This document shows positions 31,787 to 41,353 of a stretch of DNA of 47,396 bases, one piece after another. A program made the position numbers and the translations under genes. This DNA comes from a virus: the IMG/VR virus record IMGVR_UViG_3300020473_000046, positions 1 to 47,396 of that record; one strand, given 5' to 3'. Numbering within the stretch: the stretch's first letter is position 1; the number at the start of each line of letters is the position of its first letter. The notes under the pieces are model-generated. The model was not told the DNA's origin. It worked only from the letters and a program-made list of their open reading frames with translations, and made no database searches.

Positions 31787-31946
31787 GAAAGAAGATACAA
31801 CAGATTGGCAAAAATGGGGTGATGGAGTAACAAATCCAGACCTCAAGAAATATATTGAATTATTAATTCAGTATAATAATCAAACCAAAGAAATTTTAGA
31901 GGACACAAAAGAGTGGCTACTTACGAATGGGAATCGGTCACGCTAG
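31770..31946 (+). CDS. small TTG-start protein between structural genes
   Basis: 58 residues from TTG 31770, with GGAG (31762-31765) four bases upstream. The sequence (MSSTSKKEDTTDWQKWGDG, PDLKKYIELLIQYNNQTKEILEDTKEWLLTNG) is a charged, helical, coiled-coil-like segment. It overlaps the previous gene by 17 bases and the next by 34 bases in different frames, filling an otherwise empty 126-base gap. Tight packing, ribosome binding site and helical composition support it; the TTG start and lack of a known family lower confidence. Confidence 0.6.
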   Translation: MSSTSKKEDTTDWQKWGDGVTNPDLKKYIELLIQYNNQTKEILEDTKEWLLTNGNRSR

Positions 31947-33721
31947 GACAAAACGCAGAGATTCAAAAAATTGTCTCCGCTGCTGCTCAAGCGTCATCTC
32001 TTCTTAATACAAATATAGGACTTGCAAAAACTGGTTTACAACTCGCACAGGCATTTCTTCTTGGTGTTTTAAGTCCAAAAATTCTTATTCTAAACGCAAT
32101 CGCAGATGAAATTGATAATTTTGTCGCTGATTTTCGTAACACTGGTTTTTTTATCTTAGAGGTCACTCCCACAGGAAAAGAGTTAATTCCAAAAGATGCA
32201 GATGGAAATCCAATTGCATTACTTGTAAGTAGTGTTGGGGTTGCAAGTAGTTATGCATTATCTGCATCAGTTGGTCAAACAGCAGAATTTTTACAATGGA
32301 CTGTGAACACACTTGGAATTGAAAACTATGAAGTAACTGGTGCTCCCAATGAATTTTATAGTGTAAATGTAGGAAAAGCTCTTCCATTATCTGCAAGAAC
32401 AGAAAATGCAAATGATGATACTCTTGCAACAAAAGACCCTTTATTTGGAATCTATAAGTTTACTCCTTCACAAGTAATCGCACAAACAATAGCTGCGATG
32501 GATGACCAATTAGATGAAAGAAGACCTATTTTTTCTTCAAGTGCAGAGGTTGGTGCAATTATGATTATTGTTGCATATAAAGATTTGTCTGTTAATTTAC
32601 CAAACATAAAAACCGCTGTTAACGCATTAGTTTCTTTTTTTGGTGGAGAAAATGGATTATTCACGAAAGGATTTCAAAAAGCAGCAAACATTATTGGATC
32701 AATAGATGATGCTGTAAATGGAATAAATGATATTGACGTTACTCTAACAGTAGAACAGATAAGTGGTGTTCTTGGAACAGATGATGATGATGTTGCTGAA
32801 GAAGATAGAAATTTTGTTGATTCTTTTGAAGTAAATGATTTTGTTGTCGGACCAAGAGTAAAATTTGGTGCAAGAGCAATTGGGTATGTCAAGAAAGCCT
32901 CAGATCCAGAAACTCCAAACACAAATGAAATTTATCAAAAACAAGAGTTAGTGATAACTCCTGCATCTCGATTAGACAAAATAGCATTTGAAAGTTTGGG
33001 TGCTGGTGCGACATTGCAATTGGGTCATTATGAAAAGAAACAAAGAACTTATATTGATGAGAACACAGGAAAACCAATAACAGGTCAGGATTATAATAAT
33101 TATAAACTTTTAGAAGAGTTATCTAATGATCCTGTTAATATTCAAGATGAAGATGCCTTAGGTGAATCACAAGAAGCGGTTACTAAAGTAGAGAGAAAAG
33201 AAGGTGACCCATTTTTTACGAAAGTGAAAACTGAGGACGTAACACAAAATTATAATAATAAATTACTCAAGAAAACAGTCGTTGGTAAGATAGAAACTCC
33301 TAAGACACAAAAAGCACCACCACCAAATTTCAAGGCTGCAAAATTAGAAGATTTGATCGGAGATTTTAGTACCTTCTATAGTGCAATCGCTACACTTACT
33401 GGTACTTTAAGAAATATTGCTGGTAATTCTTCAACTGAACTGGATAAATTTATTAAATATCTTGATTCAAAGATAGAGGAACTTGATGAATTGAATGATT
33501 CCTTGCAGAAGATATTGAAATTATTTACAGATGGAATACCAAAGGGCGGTGTTTATGTTCTCACAGTTCCACCAACTGTAGGAGGAAATGATCTTATAAA
33601 ATCTGCATTAAGTAGTGCATCTAATAGACCACCAGATGATTTAGATTTTGCAGTTGGATTCTTTATGATGGGTGGTGGTCCAAGTATGAAAGTTCTCAAT
33701 GGTCTGCTCAATTCTGTTTGA
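31913..33721 (+). CDS. putative structural protein
   Basis: 602 residues from GTG 31913, preceded by AGAGGA (31898-31903). The first ~80 residues form hydrophobic helices (KIVSAAAQASSLLNTNIGLAKTGLQLAQAFLLGVLSPKILILNAIADEIDNFVADF); similar helices recur near 205-250 and at the end (TELDKFIKYLDSKIEELDELNDSLQKILKL). The middle is acidic and low in complexity (residues 280-450). The last residues (VGFFMMGGGPSMKVLNGLLNSV) are Gly-rich. I know similar proteins ahead of gp25 in marine T4-like phages, annotated only as structural. Overlaps the gp25 region by four bases. Confidence 0.6.
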   Translation: MATYEWESVTLGQNAEIQKIVSAAAQASSLLNTNIGLAKTGLQLAQAFLLGVLSPKILILNAIADEIDNFVADFRNTGFFILEVTPTGKELIPKDADGNPIALLVSSVGVASSYALSASVGQTAEFLQWTVNTLGIENYEVTGAPNEFYSVNVGKALPLSARTENANDDTLATKDPLFGIYKFTPSQVIAQTIAAMDDQLDERRPIFSSSAEVGAIMIIVAYKDLSVNLPNIKTAVNALVSFFGGENGLFTKGFQKAANIIGSIDDAVNGINDIDVTLTVEQISGVLGTDDDDVAEEDRNFVDSFEVNDFVVGPRVKFGARAIGYVKKASDPETPNTNEIYQKQELVITPASRLDKIAFESLGAGATLQLGHYEKKQRTYIDENTGKPITGQDYNNYKLLEELSNDPVNIQDEDALGESQEAVTKVERKEGDPFFTKVKTEDVTQNYNNKLLKKTVVGKIETPKTQKAPPPNFKAAKLEDLIGDFSTFYSAIATLTGTLRNIAGNSSTELDKFIKYLDSKIEELDELNDSLQKILKLFTDGIPKGGVYVLTVPPTVGGNDLIKSALSSASNRPPDDLDFAVGFFMMGGGPSMKVLNGLLNSV

Positions 33722-33741
33722 GTATAATAAATAATAATACT

Positions 33742-34131
33742 ATGTCTATATCAACAAGAACATACAAAGACCTTGCATTTTCGATGTTTTCAAATCCAAT
33801 GAACGGAGACATCGGAAAATCAACTGGTGCAACAGCTGTTAAACGTGCAATCGTTGGAATACTCAAGACGAACTTCAATGAAAGAGTATTTCAACCAGAG
33901 TTTGGTTCTAATATACGAGCATTATTATTTGAACCAATGAATCCAATCACAGAACAACGCATGAAAACAGAGGTTGAAGAAGCAGTGAAGAGACACGAAC
34001 CAAGGGCTCAAGTAATTGGTGTAACTGTAGAAGCACAAGAGGATCAGAATCGTTACATGGTCAAGGTTCTTTTCAATCTTTCATCAGAAGCAGAACCACA
34101 AGAATTAGAAACCTATTTTGAACGAGTATAA
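33742..34131 (+). CDS. 25: baseplate wedge subunit, gp25-like
   Basis: 129 residues from ATG 33742 (T4 gp25 is 132). Member of the GPW/gp25 family, which starts sheath polymerisation at the baseplate. RTYKDLAFSMFSNPMNGDIGKSTGATAVKRAIVGILKTNFNERVFQPEFGSNIRALLFEPMNPITEQRMKTEVEEAV covers the whole fold, with the QPEFGSNIR-LLFE motif diagnostic. A TTG at 33718 in frame would add eight low-complexity residues; neither start has a clear ribosome binding site. AATAAATA (33726-33733) lies just before the ATG. Confidence 0.9.
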   Translation: MSISTRTYKDLAFSMFSNPMNGDIGKSTGATAVKRAIVGILKTNFNERVFQPEFGSNIRALLFEPMNPITEQRMKTEVEEAVKRHEPRAQVIGVTVEAQEDQNRYMVKVLFNLSSEAEPQELETYFERV

Positions 34132-36008
34132 TGGCAGAAATCACGAAACTTAATATTACAGAATTAGATTTTGATGCTATTAAAGGCAATTTAAAAGATT
34201 ACTTTGCATCTCAAAGTGAATTTTCTGACCATGACTTTGAAGGGTCTGCAATTTCAGTGATGTTAGATGTTTTATCTTACAATACCTACTACAATGGTTA
34301 TTATATCAATATGCTTGCAAGTGAGGCATTTCTTGATTCTGCACAGTTAAGAGATTCAGTTGTCGCAAAAGCCTCGATGTTGGGTTATACACCAAGGTCT
34401 TCAAGAGGTGCAAAAGCAAATGTTGCGATTACAGTAACACCAGGCGATTCTCCTGCGACCATCACTATTGACAAGAACACACAATTTACCTCAACTGTCA
34501 ATGGAACATCATACATCTTCTGCACATCAAACTCTCATACAATCACACCAGCAAATGGAGTTTACACTGCATCGGGAGTGGAGTTAACACAAGGAGTACC
34601 AGTAACATTTAGATACACAGCGAATACTGCAAACACAGAACAAAAATTTCTACTTCCAAACGAAAATACAGATACGGACACTTTAACAGTTACAATACAA
34701 GAATCGGCGACTGATACAAACACAGCAGTTTATACATTAGCGACAGATATAACAACAGTTAACTCCACTTCTAACGTCTATTTCTTATCTGAAGACACAA
34801 GTGGTCAGTTTGAGGTTGAGTTTGGAGATGGTGTTTTGGGAAGAAAACCAATCACAGGTAATATCATACTTCTTTCTGGTCTTGTGACAGAGGGTGCAGA
34901 TGTAAATGGTGCAAATACATTTTCTGCATCTGGCACAGTGGGTGGATACTCTACAGTTTCGGTTGCAACATCAAATGCAGCTGCTGGTGGATTGAACAGA
35001 GAGACAGTCGAAAGTATTAAGTTCAATGCACCAAAAACTTTCGAGACACAAAATCGTGCAGTTACAACTGATGACTATAAGTCAATTGTAGAAAGAGAGG
35101 TTTCTGGACTCGACAGTGTTTCAGTTTGGGGTGGACAAGACAATGAAACTCCAGCATTTGGAAAAGTTTTTATTTCCGCAAAACCGGCGGGTGCAACATC
35201 TCTTTCAACTTCTCAGATCGCATTGATTAAATCAGCAGTTTCAAGTTACAATGTAATGTCAATTACACCAGAGGTTGTGGACCCAGACATCATAGATTTG
35301 ATTATGAGTGTGACTGTAAAGTACGACTCACGATTAACAACACTTTCTTCAGGTGCCATTGCAGAGAAAGTGGTAACCACAATAAACGATTACAAAGATC
35401 AAAATTTACTCAAGTTTGGTTCTATTTTTAGATATTCAACATTGTCAACACGAATTGATAATACTGATACATCGATTGTTAATAACTTAACGACAATTAC
35501 TGCAAAGAAGGGCATAGTTCCTTCAACAACCGCAAACAATACTTATACTATAAGTTTTAACAATCCAATTTTTAGTGAATCGACAACTTACGAAGGTGCA
35601 GTAGTATCATCTGCATTTTCTTTTACTGATGCAGCTGGTAACACTTACAATTCTGCTTTTTTTGATGATGTAAACGGAACTATGAGGATTTACTATCTGT
35701 CTGGTTCAACAAAAGTTCTACTTTCAAACAATGCAGGAACAGTAACTTATTCCAATGGTCACATTTCATTGTCATCATTTAGACCAAACTCATTTACTGG
35801 TTCAGAACTTGAGTTTACGATTAAACCATCGGTAAATGATTTGATACCAATAAGAAACCAGTTATTTGATATTGCAAATACAAATATTACTGTCACAATG
35901 CAAGATGATGCTGGAACAGGAACAACTGTAACATCCACAAGTGCAACTGGTACTGTTTCGTCAACCACAACTGGAACCACATCTGGTACATTGAGTACAA
36001 CCTACTGA
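34131..36008 (+). CDS. 6: baseplate wedge subunit, gp6-like
   Basis: 625 residues (T4 gp6 is 660). gp6 forms the inner ring that holds wedges together; the family is related to baseplate J. N-terminal ITELDFDAIKGNLKDYFASQSEFSDHDFEGSAISVMLDVLSYNTYYNGYYINMLASEAFLDSAQLRDSVVAKASMLGYTPRSSRGAKA is diagnostic. The central domain has QFEVEFGDGVLGRKP and AGGLNRETVESIKFNAPKTFETQNRAVTTDDYKSIVEREV, matching baseplate J. Its ATG overlaps the gp25 stop by one base. Confidence 0.93.
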   Translation: MAEITKLNITELDFDAIKGNLKDYFASQSEFSDHDFEGSAISVMLDVLSYNTYYNGYYINMLASEAFLDSAQLRDSVVAKASMLGYTPRSSRGAKANVAITVTPGDSPATITIDKNTQFTSTVNGTSYIFCTSNSHTITPANGVYTASGVELTQGVPVTFRYTANTANTEQKFLLPNENTDTDTLTVTIQESATDTNTAVYTLATDITTVNSTSNVYFLSEDTSGQFEVEFGDGVLGRKPITGNIILLSGLVTEGADVNGANTFSASGTVGGYSTVSVATSNAAAGGLNRETVESIKFNAPKTFETQNRAVTTDDYKSIVEREVSGLDSVSVWGGQDNETPAFGKVFISAKPAGATSLSTSQIALIKSAVSSYNVMSITPEVVDPDIIDLIMSVTVKYDSRLTTLSSGAIAEKVVTTINDYKDQNLLKFGSIFRYSTLSTRIDNTDTSIVNNLTTITAKKGIVPSTTANNTYTISFNNPIFSESTTYEGAVVSSAFSFTDAAGNTYNSAFFDDVNGTMRIYYLSGSTKVLLSNNAGTVTYSNGHISLSSFRPNSFTGSELEFTIKPSVNDLIPIRNQLFDIANTNITVTMQDDAGTGTTVTSTSATGTVSSTTTGTTSGTLSTTY

Positions 36009-36017
36009 TAGAGAATC

Positions 36018-39000
36018 ATGTCTGCAAAAGTCACTGCAAAAGCTGTTTCACAAGTATCGGAACAACTTCCCTCTTTTATAGGTGAGGATTTTCCTCTCTA
36101 CGAAAAATTTGTCAAAAACTATTTTGAGTTTCTTGAGACAATTGTTGTTCCATATGAAATTGTAACAGGTTATGAAAATGCATTTACTTTTACAGTAGGT
36201 GAAACAGTAACAGGTCAAACATCTGGTGCAACTGCTGTCGTAAAAGGAACGGGTGCTAACTCTGGTCTGAATAAACTTTTCTTAGAACCTACGAATACAC
36301 TTGACTTTGCAGCTGAGGAAACTATAATTGGTAGTACTTCTTCTGCATATGGAAGTGTTACATCTGTTACACGAAATCCTGTCAACGCATTAAAACTCTT
36401 CACTACGTTAATAGACCCATCACAAACCTCTGATGGTGTTCTTGAGTTCTTCAAGAAAGAGTTTTATCCAAATATTCGTCAATCATCCACAACTGACCTA
36501 AGAAAGTTTATACAACACCTAAAAGATTTTTATCGGTCAAAGGGAAGTGAGAATTCTTTTAGAACATTGTTTCGTATTCTTTACGGACAGGAAAACGTAG
36601 ATTTTTACTTTCCAAAAACTGACCTTCTTAAAGTATCAGATGGTAAATGGTCACAAGACGTAGTTGTTCAGTTAATCTATGATGCAACTTATCTATCTTT
36701 TAATGGTCTTACAATTACTGGTGGTTCATCTGAATCTACAGCGTTTGTATCAAATGTTACTGACAGAAAACTTGGTACAATTCCAATTATCGAACTCGTT
36801 CTCACAGATGCGAGTGGAACTTTTACTCTTGGTGAAACGATTACTGCAACAACGGCTGCAGGAACAGTTATCTCTGCTACAATCACAGGACAGTTGACAG
36901 ACATTACAATCAATGATGGTGGTGCAGGGTATAATAATGCTGATGAAATAACAATTACAGATTCGACACTTCAGGGTTTTGGTGCTGTTGCCACAGTTGC
37001 AAACACATCTGGTGATGAAGTCACCATTATGACATCGACAAATGATGGTAATGGATATGAAGTAAATGATACGTTCACCTTTGACAACACAGGAACAAAT
37101 GCAGATGTAACAGCAGAAGCAAAAGTCACTCAACTGAGAGATACTTATAATCTTAGTGTAATTACATCCCAACTATTATCTGCTGTAGAAACAATCTCAT
37201 TTAATTTAGCAGGTGCATCTACAGCGTTACCTTTTAACGTTGCAGTTCAAGCAGGATTTCTTGTTGCAAATGATTCGACTTATGCAAGTGCAACAAAAGC
37301 AGGTGAGGTTATCTCAATCACAAATTCTGAGATAAGAGTTTATGACCGAGCAAATGAGGCGCCTGGAGCGCAATATACGGACTCTGGTCAAACCGCAGCC
37401 ATTCCAAAAGAATATACTGCATTTGCAAACGGAGACACACTTTTTCTATTCGATGAAAACGAATCTCCAATCACAGGCGCTTTGTCAGTGACAATTGATG
37501 ATGCATCATTCACAACTGTAACTACTGACATTTCTCTTAATGGTTCTTTTGGTTCTGATTTCAATAACGCAGCGATTGGTTCATCTATTCAAGATGCAAT
37601 GACATTCGACACTAAGACATTTGGTAGAATCAATGCAGTTTCAATCACATCTCATGGAAGTGGTTATGAATCAGTTCCAACTGTAAGTATCACAAATGAT
37701 TATTATGAAGACCTTTTTGAACCAGATACAGATTATGGTGGACTTAAAGGAAAAAATGCAGCCTTTACAATAGGAACACTTGGTGGAGAAATTACTGAAA
37801 TTACAATTAGTGAAGGAGGTTTTGGTTACATCACAGATCCAACTGTAACTGCGACAACAAACTCTTCTTCATCTGGTTCCGTTTCGGCAAACCTTTCACC
37901 AGTATTGACTGCAACAAGAACAAAAACGGGTGTGTTTACTGATGACTCAGGAAAACCAAGTTCTCAGAAGAAAATACAAGATAATGATTACTATCAAGAT
38001 TTTTCATATGTAATTCAAACATCCGATTCTATTGACGTATGGAAACAAGACGTTCTGAAATTATTACATCCAGCTGGATTGAAACTTTTTGGTGAAGTTG
38101 CGATTGCGACATTGTTAAATGCAGAAATGTTTGATAGGGGATTGAATAATATCAATTCGACACTTGACAATGGTCTTACACAATATCGTGAATTATCATT
38201 TCAGTTGATATCGGAAGTTCTCAATAATCTTTATGTGACTGCTGAAGTTGAACTTGCAAAAGAAGTTCAAATGGATATCTTTTTGCAGACACTTGTTCAA
38301 TCAACTGCAAGTATCATTGAATATCTACAAACAGTTCTATCAACAAATGGATTTCCAGCAGAGTTCTTTTCTTTACTGTCTGTTAAAAATATAACCTCTA
38401 TCACAAATGACCCAGCACTTCATTTAGAAACTGCAACTGAAGCTGATGGTGGTGTTCTTCTGCTAGAGGACAATAATCAATTACTAGCAGAACAACCAGT
38501 GACAAAGGTCGTGACATCTGACCCACACTTCTTCCATGAAAATGATGAAATTTTCTTAGATGACTTTACTGGAAGCACAATTCTAATCGATAGTTCAGAT
38601 GGAACATCGGATGCTGGTGATAATTTATTACTAGAAGATAGTTCCAATATTCTAAATGAAAGTTCAAATACAGATGCTATAAATGGTAAACTTTTCTCTG
38701 TACAAGATGTAGACATAGAAAACTCATCATTAATACTAGAGGATGGTAATTTTCTATTATCAGAGTCAAATGATGACCACATATTGACAGAGGATGTTGC
38801 AAAATTTACACTTAAAGATCCAATCTCTCTAACAGATTATGGCACCTTAGATTTTGATTCAGATGATGTTGATTCATCTGATTTGACAATTTCAACTCAA
38901 GGAAAAGTATATAGACCAAGTAAAACTGCATCATCTGGATTACCTATTGAGTTGTTAGGTAGAGAGTTTATTGGAGAATATGTTGACAATCAAATTGATC

Positions 39001-39485
39001 ATTATCAATTTCATCATTTTACTGATGATTTATCATCTATAGTTGCAGACGATACTCTAATATTTCAAGAACGTAGAATTGCAATTGAATCTAATATACT
39101 GTTAGAGGATGGGGATGATTTATTGCTTGAAGATGGAGTACCAACTACTTCAGGAACTTATAGTGGAACAACTTCTGGTTTAGGAATTGTACTAATAGAT
39201 GCAGGAATCTTATTACAAGATTCAGGTGGATATGCAGATATTATGTTGACAGAAGCACAATCAAAAGTAGTGATGGGTTCCTACCTTGAAGATGAATCAG
39301 ATTCTTCCTCTGGTGAAGACAATATTCTTTTAGAAGACAATGGTAAAATAGAAATGGAAGATTCTGTATTTAGAAAAGGTGTTCTATATTTCGATCAGCC
39401 ATTTGATTACAAAGCACAACCGCATGAAAATAATAACGGATTTGGATATTTCAAACACAGAGTTGACCAAAGAGTTTCCGTATAA
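36018..39485 (+). CDS. 7: baseplate wedge subunit, gp7-like, with C-terminal LLLEDG repeats
   Basis: 1155 residues (T4 gp7 is 1032). N-terminal LPSFIGEDFPLYEKFVKNYFEFLE and YPNIRQSSTTDLRKFIQHLKDFYRSKGSENSFRTLFRILYGQENVDFYFPKTDLLKVSDGKW are the hallmark of gp7 in marine T4-like phages. Inserted beta modules (FTVGETVTGQTSGATAVV; INDGGAGYNNADEITI; SHGSGYESVPTVSI; SEGGFGYITDPTV) follow. From about residue 810 to 1105 the protein holds six copies of an acidic repeat of the form xLLLEDxxxLLxE, ending with DQPFDYKAQPHENNNGFGYF. The stop codon is inside the late promoter of gp8. Confidence 0.88.
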   Translation: MSAKVTAKAVSQVSEQLPSFIGEDFPLYEKFVKNYFEFLETIVVPYEIVTGYENAFTFTVGETVTGQTSGATAVVKGTGANSGLNKLFLEPTNTLDFAAEETIIGSTSSAYGSVTSVTRNPVNALKLFTTLIDPSQTSDGVLEFFKKEFYPNIRQSSTTDLRKFIQHLKDFYRSKGSENSFRTLFRILYGQENVDFYFPKTDLLKVSDGKWSQDVVVQLIYDATYLSFNGLTITGGSSESTAFVSNVTDRKLGTIPIIELVLTDASGTFTLGETITATTAAGTVISATITGQLTDITINDGGAGYNNADEITITDSTLQGFGAVATVANTSGDEVTIMTSTNDGNGYEVNDTFTFDNTGTNADVTAEAKVTQLRDTYNLSVITSQLLSAVETISFNLAGASTALPFNVAVQAGFLVANDSTYASATKAGEVISITNSEIRVYDRANEAPGAQYTDSGQTAAIPKEYTAFANGDTLFLFDENESPITGALSVTIDDASFTTVTTDISLNGSFGSDFNNAAIGSSIQDAMTFDTKTFGRINAVSITSHGSGYESVPTVSITNDYYEDLFEPDTDYGGLKGKNAAFTIGTLGGEITEITISEGGFGYITDPTVTATTNSSSSGSVSANLSPVLTATRTKTGVFTDDSGKPSSQKKIQDNDYYQDFSYVIQTSDSIDVWKQDVLKLLHPAGLKLFGEVAIATLLNAEMFDRGLNNINSTLDNGLTQYRELSFQLISEVLNNLYVTAEVELAKEVQMDIFLQTLVQSTASIIEYLQTVLSTNGFPAEFFSLLSVKNITSITNDPALHLETATEADGGVLLLEDNNQLLAEQPVTKVVTSDPHFFHENDEIFLDDFTGSTILIDSSDGTSDAGDNLLLEDSSNILNESSNTDAINGKLFSVQDVDIENSSLILEDGNFLLSESNDDHILTEDVAKFTLKDPISLTDYGTLDFDSDDVDSSDLTISTQGKVYRPSKTASSGLPIELLGREFIGEYVDNQIDHYQFHHFTDDLSSIVADDTLIFQERRIAIESNILLEDGDDLLLEDGVPTTSGTYSGTTSGLGIVLIDAGILLQDSGGYADIMLTEAQSKVVMGSYLEDESDSSSGEDNILLEDNGKIEMEDSVFRKGVLYFDQPFDYKAQPHENNNGFGYFKHRVDQRVSV

Positions 39486-39488
39486 ATA
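39481..39488 (+). promoter_or_regulatory. T4-type late promoter for gp8
   Basis: Perfect TATAAATA, the T4 late-promoter consensus, overlapping the gp7 stop (39483-39485). It lies 27 bases upstream of the gp8 start with TAGGAG (39504-39509) between, a sensible leader. Best late-promoter candidate in the window. Confidence 0.7.
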
Positions 39489-39515
39489 TATCAGAATAAA
39501 CTTTAGGAGAAAAAA

Positions 39516-41348
39516 GTGGCCGCACTAGTAACACAAAATTTTAGAGTTCACAACGCAAAGCAGTTTCGTGAAATGTTTGACGAAACTGAACTTTTTGGAG
39601 GAACTTCAGTAACGGATGCACAAGGATTGTTGAATACAAATGTGTATCTTTTCATCGGTAAATCAGATGCATGGTCTGGTTCTTATAGTGATACAAACGT
39701 ACCTAACCCTGCAACTGCTACAAACCCTTCATCAGATACAACAGCAAATACATCTTACACTCACTGGAAGGACATGATTGCGGCCAAGAAAGTTGCTTCC
39801 TCTGATGTAAGTCACGTTGTCACCAGACACAATTGGACTTCTGGTAGACATTACTCAATGTACGACCATACAGAAACAATGACAAATCTCCTAGCTGAAA
39901 GAACAGGACAAACTATCAGTTCTGGAACAGGAACTTTGTATCCAATGTATGTGATGAACACTAACTTTAATGTTTACAAATGTCTATTCAATAATAAGTC
40001 GGAAGCAGGAGTTCCACAACCATCAACAACGGAACCAACTGCAACAACCACAACCGCAGGAGCTCCTGCAGCACTTGCAGATGGATACATATGGAAGTAT
40101 ATGTATTCTGTCTCCGCCGCTGATGCTCTAAAATTTGTGACATCTGGTTATATTCCTGTTAAACAACTCCGTGATGCAAATGCACTTGGAAACACAGGAA
40201 CCGCAGGAGGACTTGGTTCTTCTGGAACAAAAAACGATGGTTCAGATCAAGCAACAATCGAATTTAATGCAGTAGATGGTGCATTAGATGTATTTGTAAT
40301 TTCTAATGATGGTGCAAATTATCACTTTGAAAATAATATTTCAATTGCATCGGGAACAGGAACAACTCTTGTCCTTTCATCTCCAACTTTAACAGATGAT
40401 GACAAATATAATAACTCTTCGGTTTACTTCACTTATAGTGGATCATCATACGTGAGAAAAGTTACAGACAGTTCTTATAATTCAGGAACTTCTCAAGCGA
40501 CTCTCACTCTTGACTCTACTTTAGGAGTTACACTTTCTGGAACAATCACTGCTAACGTAGCACCTTTTGCACAGATTATCGGTGACGGGCACGGACAAGA
40601 AATTGTATTGACAGCAAACAGTTCTGCTGCTAATTCAGTTGGTGGTGTGACAGTAGTAAACTCAGGAAATAGTTTTACAACTGCAACTTTGAATGTTCTT
40701 CAACAAGGGACAGGTGCAGGAGCAAGTGCAGCCGTAACACCTATCATTCCACCAAAGGGCGGTCATGGATATGACCCTGTTACAGAATTGGGTGGATATT
40801 TTATTATGATTAACTCAAAATTGACTCAAGATGAATCTGGAGCATTTACCACAACAAATGATTTTCGTAAGATTGGATTGTTGACAGATCCCAATTCTGA
40901 TGGTGCATTTACAAAATATACAGCTGCAACTGCAACTCAATCTAAAACATTTACTTTCACATCAAATACTGCCGCTATTAGTGGAGATATTACTCTGTCA
41001 CAAAATAGTGTTGGTGCAAATGGTGCAACCGCTTACGTAGTGGATGTAAATGCATCTGCAAGTACGATCAGAGTTATTGACGTTACAAATGGTGCAAATG
41101 CAAGTGCAGGATATGATGGAAAGCCAGGTTCTTTTCAATGCACAACCTCTAATTCAGCGAGTGGATTTACTGGTGTAAATAATACTACTGCAACTTTTAC
41201 CTACACAGGTGGGTCAGCTGTATTGACAAATGTCGCAAATGGTTCAATGCAAATTGGTTCAGGTGACATTATTTACATAGAGAATCGTGCTCCAGTTGCA
41301 AGAGCATCTGACCAAACAGAAGATATTAAACTTATCATAGAATTTTAA
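39516..41348 (+). CDS. 8: baseplate wedge subunit, gp8-like
   Basis: 610 residues from GTG 39516 with TAGGAGA before it. The N-terminal ~220 residues match gp8 of marine T4-like phages: TQNFRVHNAKQFREMFDE, NVYLFIGKSDAW, WKDMIAAKKVASSDVSHVVTRHNWTSG, YPMYVMNTNFNVYKCLFNN and LADGYIWKYMYSVSAADALKFVTSGYIPVK. T4 gp8 has 334 residues, so this version has long beta insertions, including VVNSGNSFTTATLNVLQQGTGAGASAAVTPI. The last residues (ENRAPVARASDQTEDIKLIIEF) are the conserved gp8 C-terminus. Confidence 0.88.
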   Translation: MAALVTQNFRVHNAKQFREMFDETELFGGTSVTDAQGLLNTNVYLFIGKSDAWSGSYSDTNVPNPATATNPSSDTTANTSYTHWKDMIAAKKVASSDVSHVVTRHNWTSGRHYSMYDHTETMTNLLAERTGQTISSGTGTLYPMYVMNTNFNVYKCLFNNKSEAGVPQPSTTEPTATTTTAGAPAALADGYIWKYMYSVSAADALKFVTSGYIPVKQLRDANALGNTGTAGGLGSSGTKNDGSDQATIEFNAVDGALDVFVISNDGANYHFENNISIASGTGTTLVLSSPTLTDDDKYNNSSVYFTYSGSSYVRKVTDSSYNSGTSQATLTLDSTLGVTLSGTITANVAPFAQIIGDGHGQEIVLTANSSAANSVGGVTVVNSGNSFTTATLNVLQQGTGAGASAAVTPIIPPKGGHGYDPVTELGGYFIMINSKLTQDESGAFTTTNDFRKIGLLTDPNSDGAFTKYTAATATQSKTFTFTSNTAAISGDITLSQNSVGANGATAYVVDVNASASTIRVIDVTNGANASAGYDGKPGSFQCTTSNSASGFTGVNNTTATFTYTGGSAVLTNVANGSMQIGSGDIIYIENRAPVARASDQTEDIKLIIEF

Positions 41349-41353
41349 AATAA

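Noticed and set aside
33726-33733. AATAAATA as a late promoter for gp25
   Set aside because: It ends eight bases before the preferred ATG, leaving almost no leader, and sits in a simple AT-rich run. I kept it only as a note under gp25.
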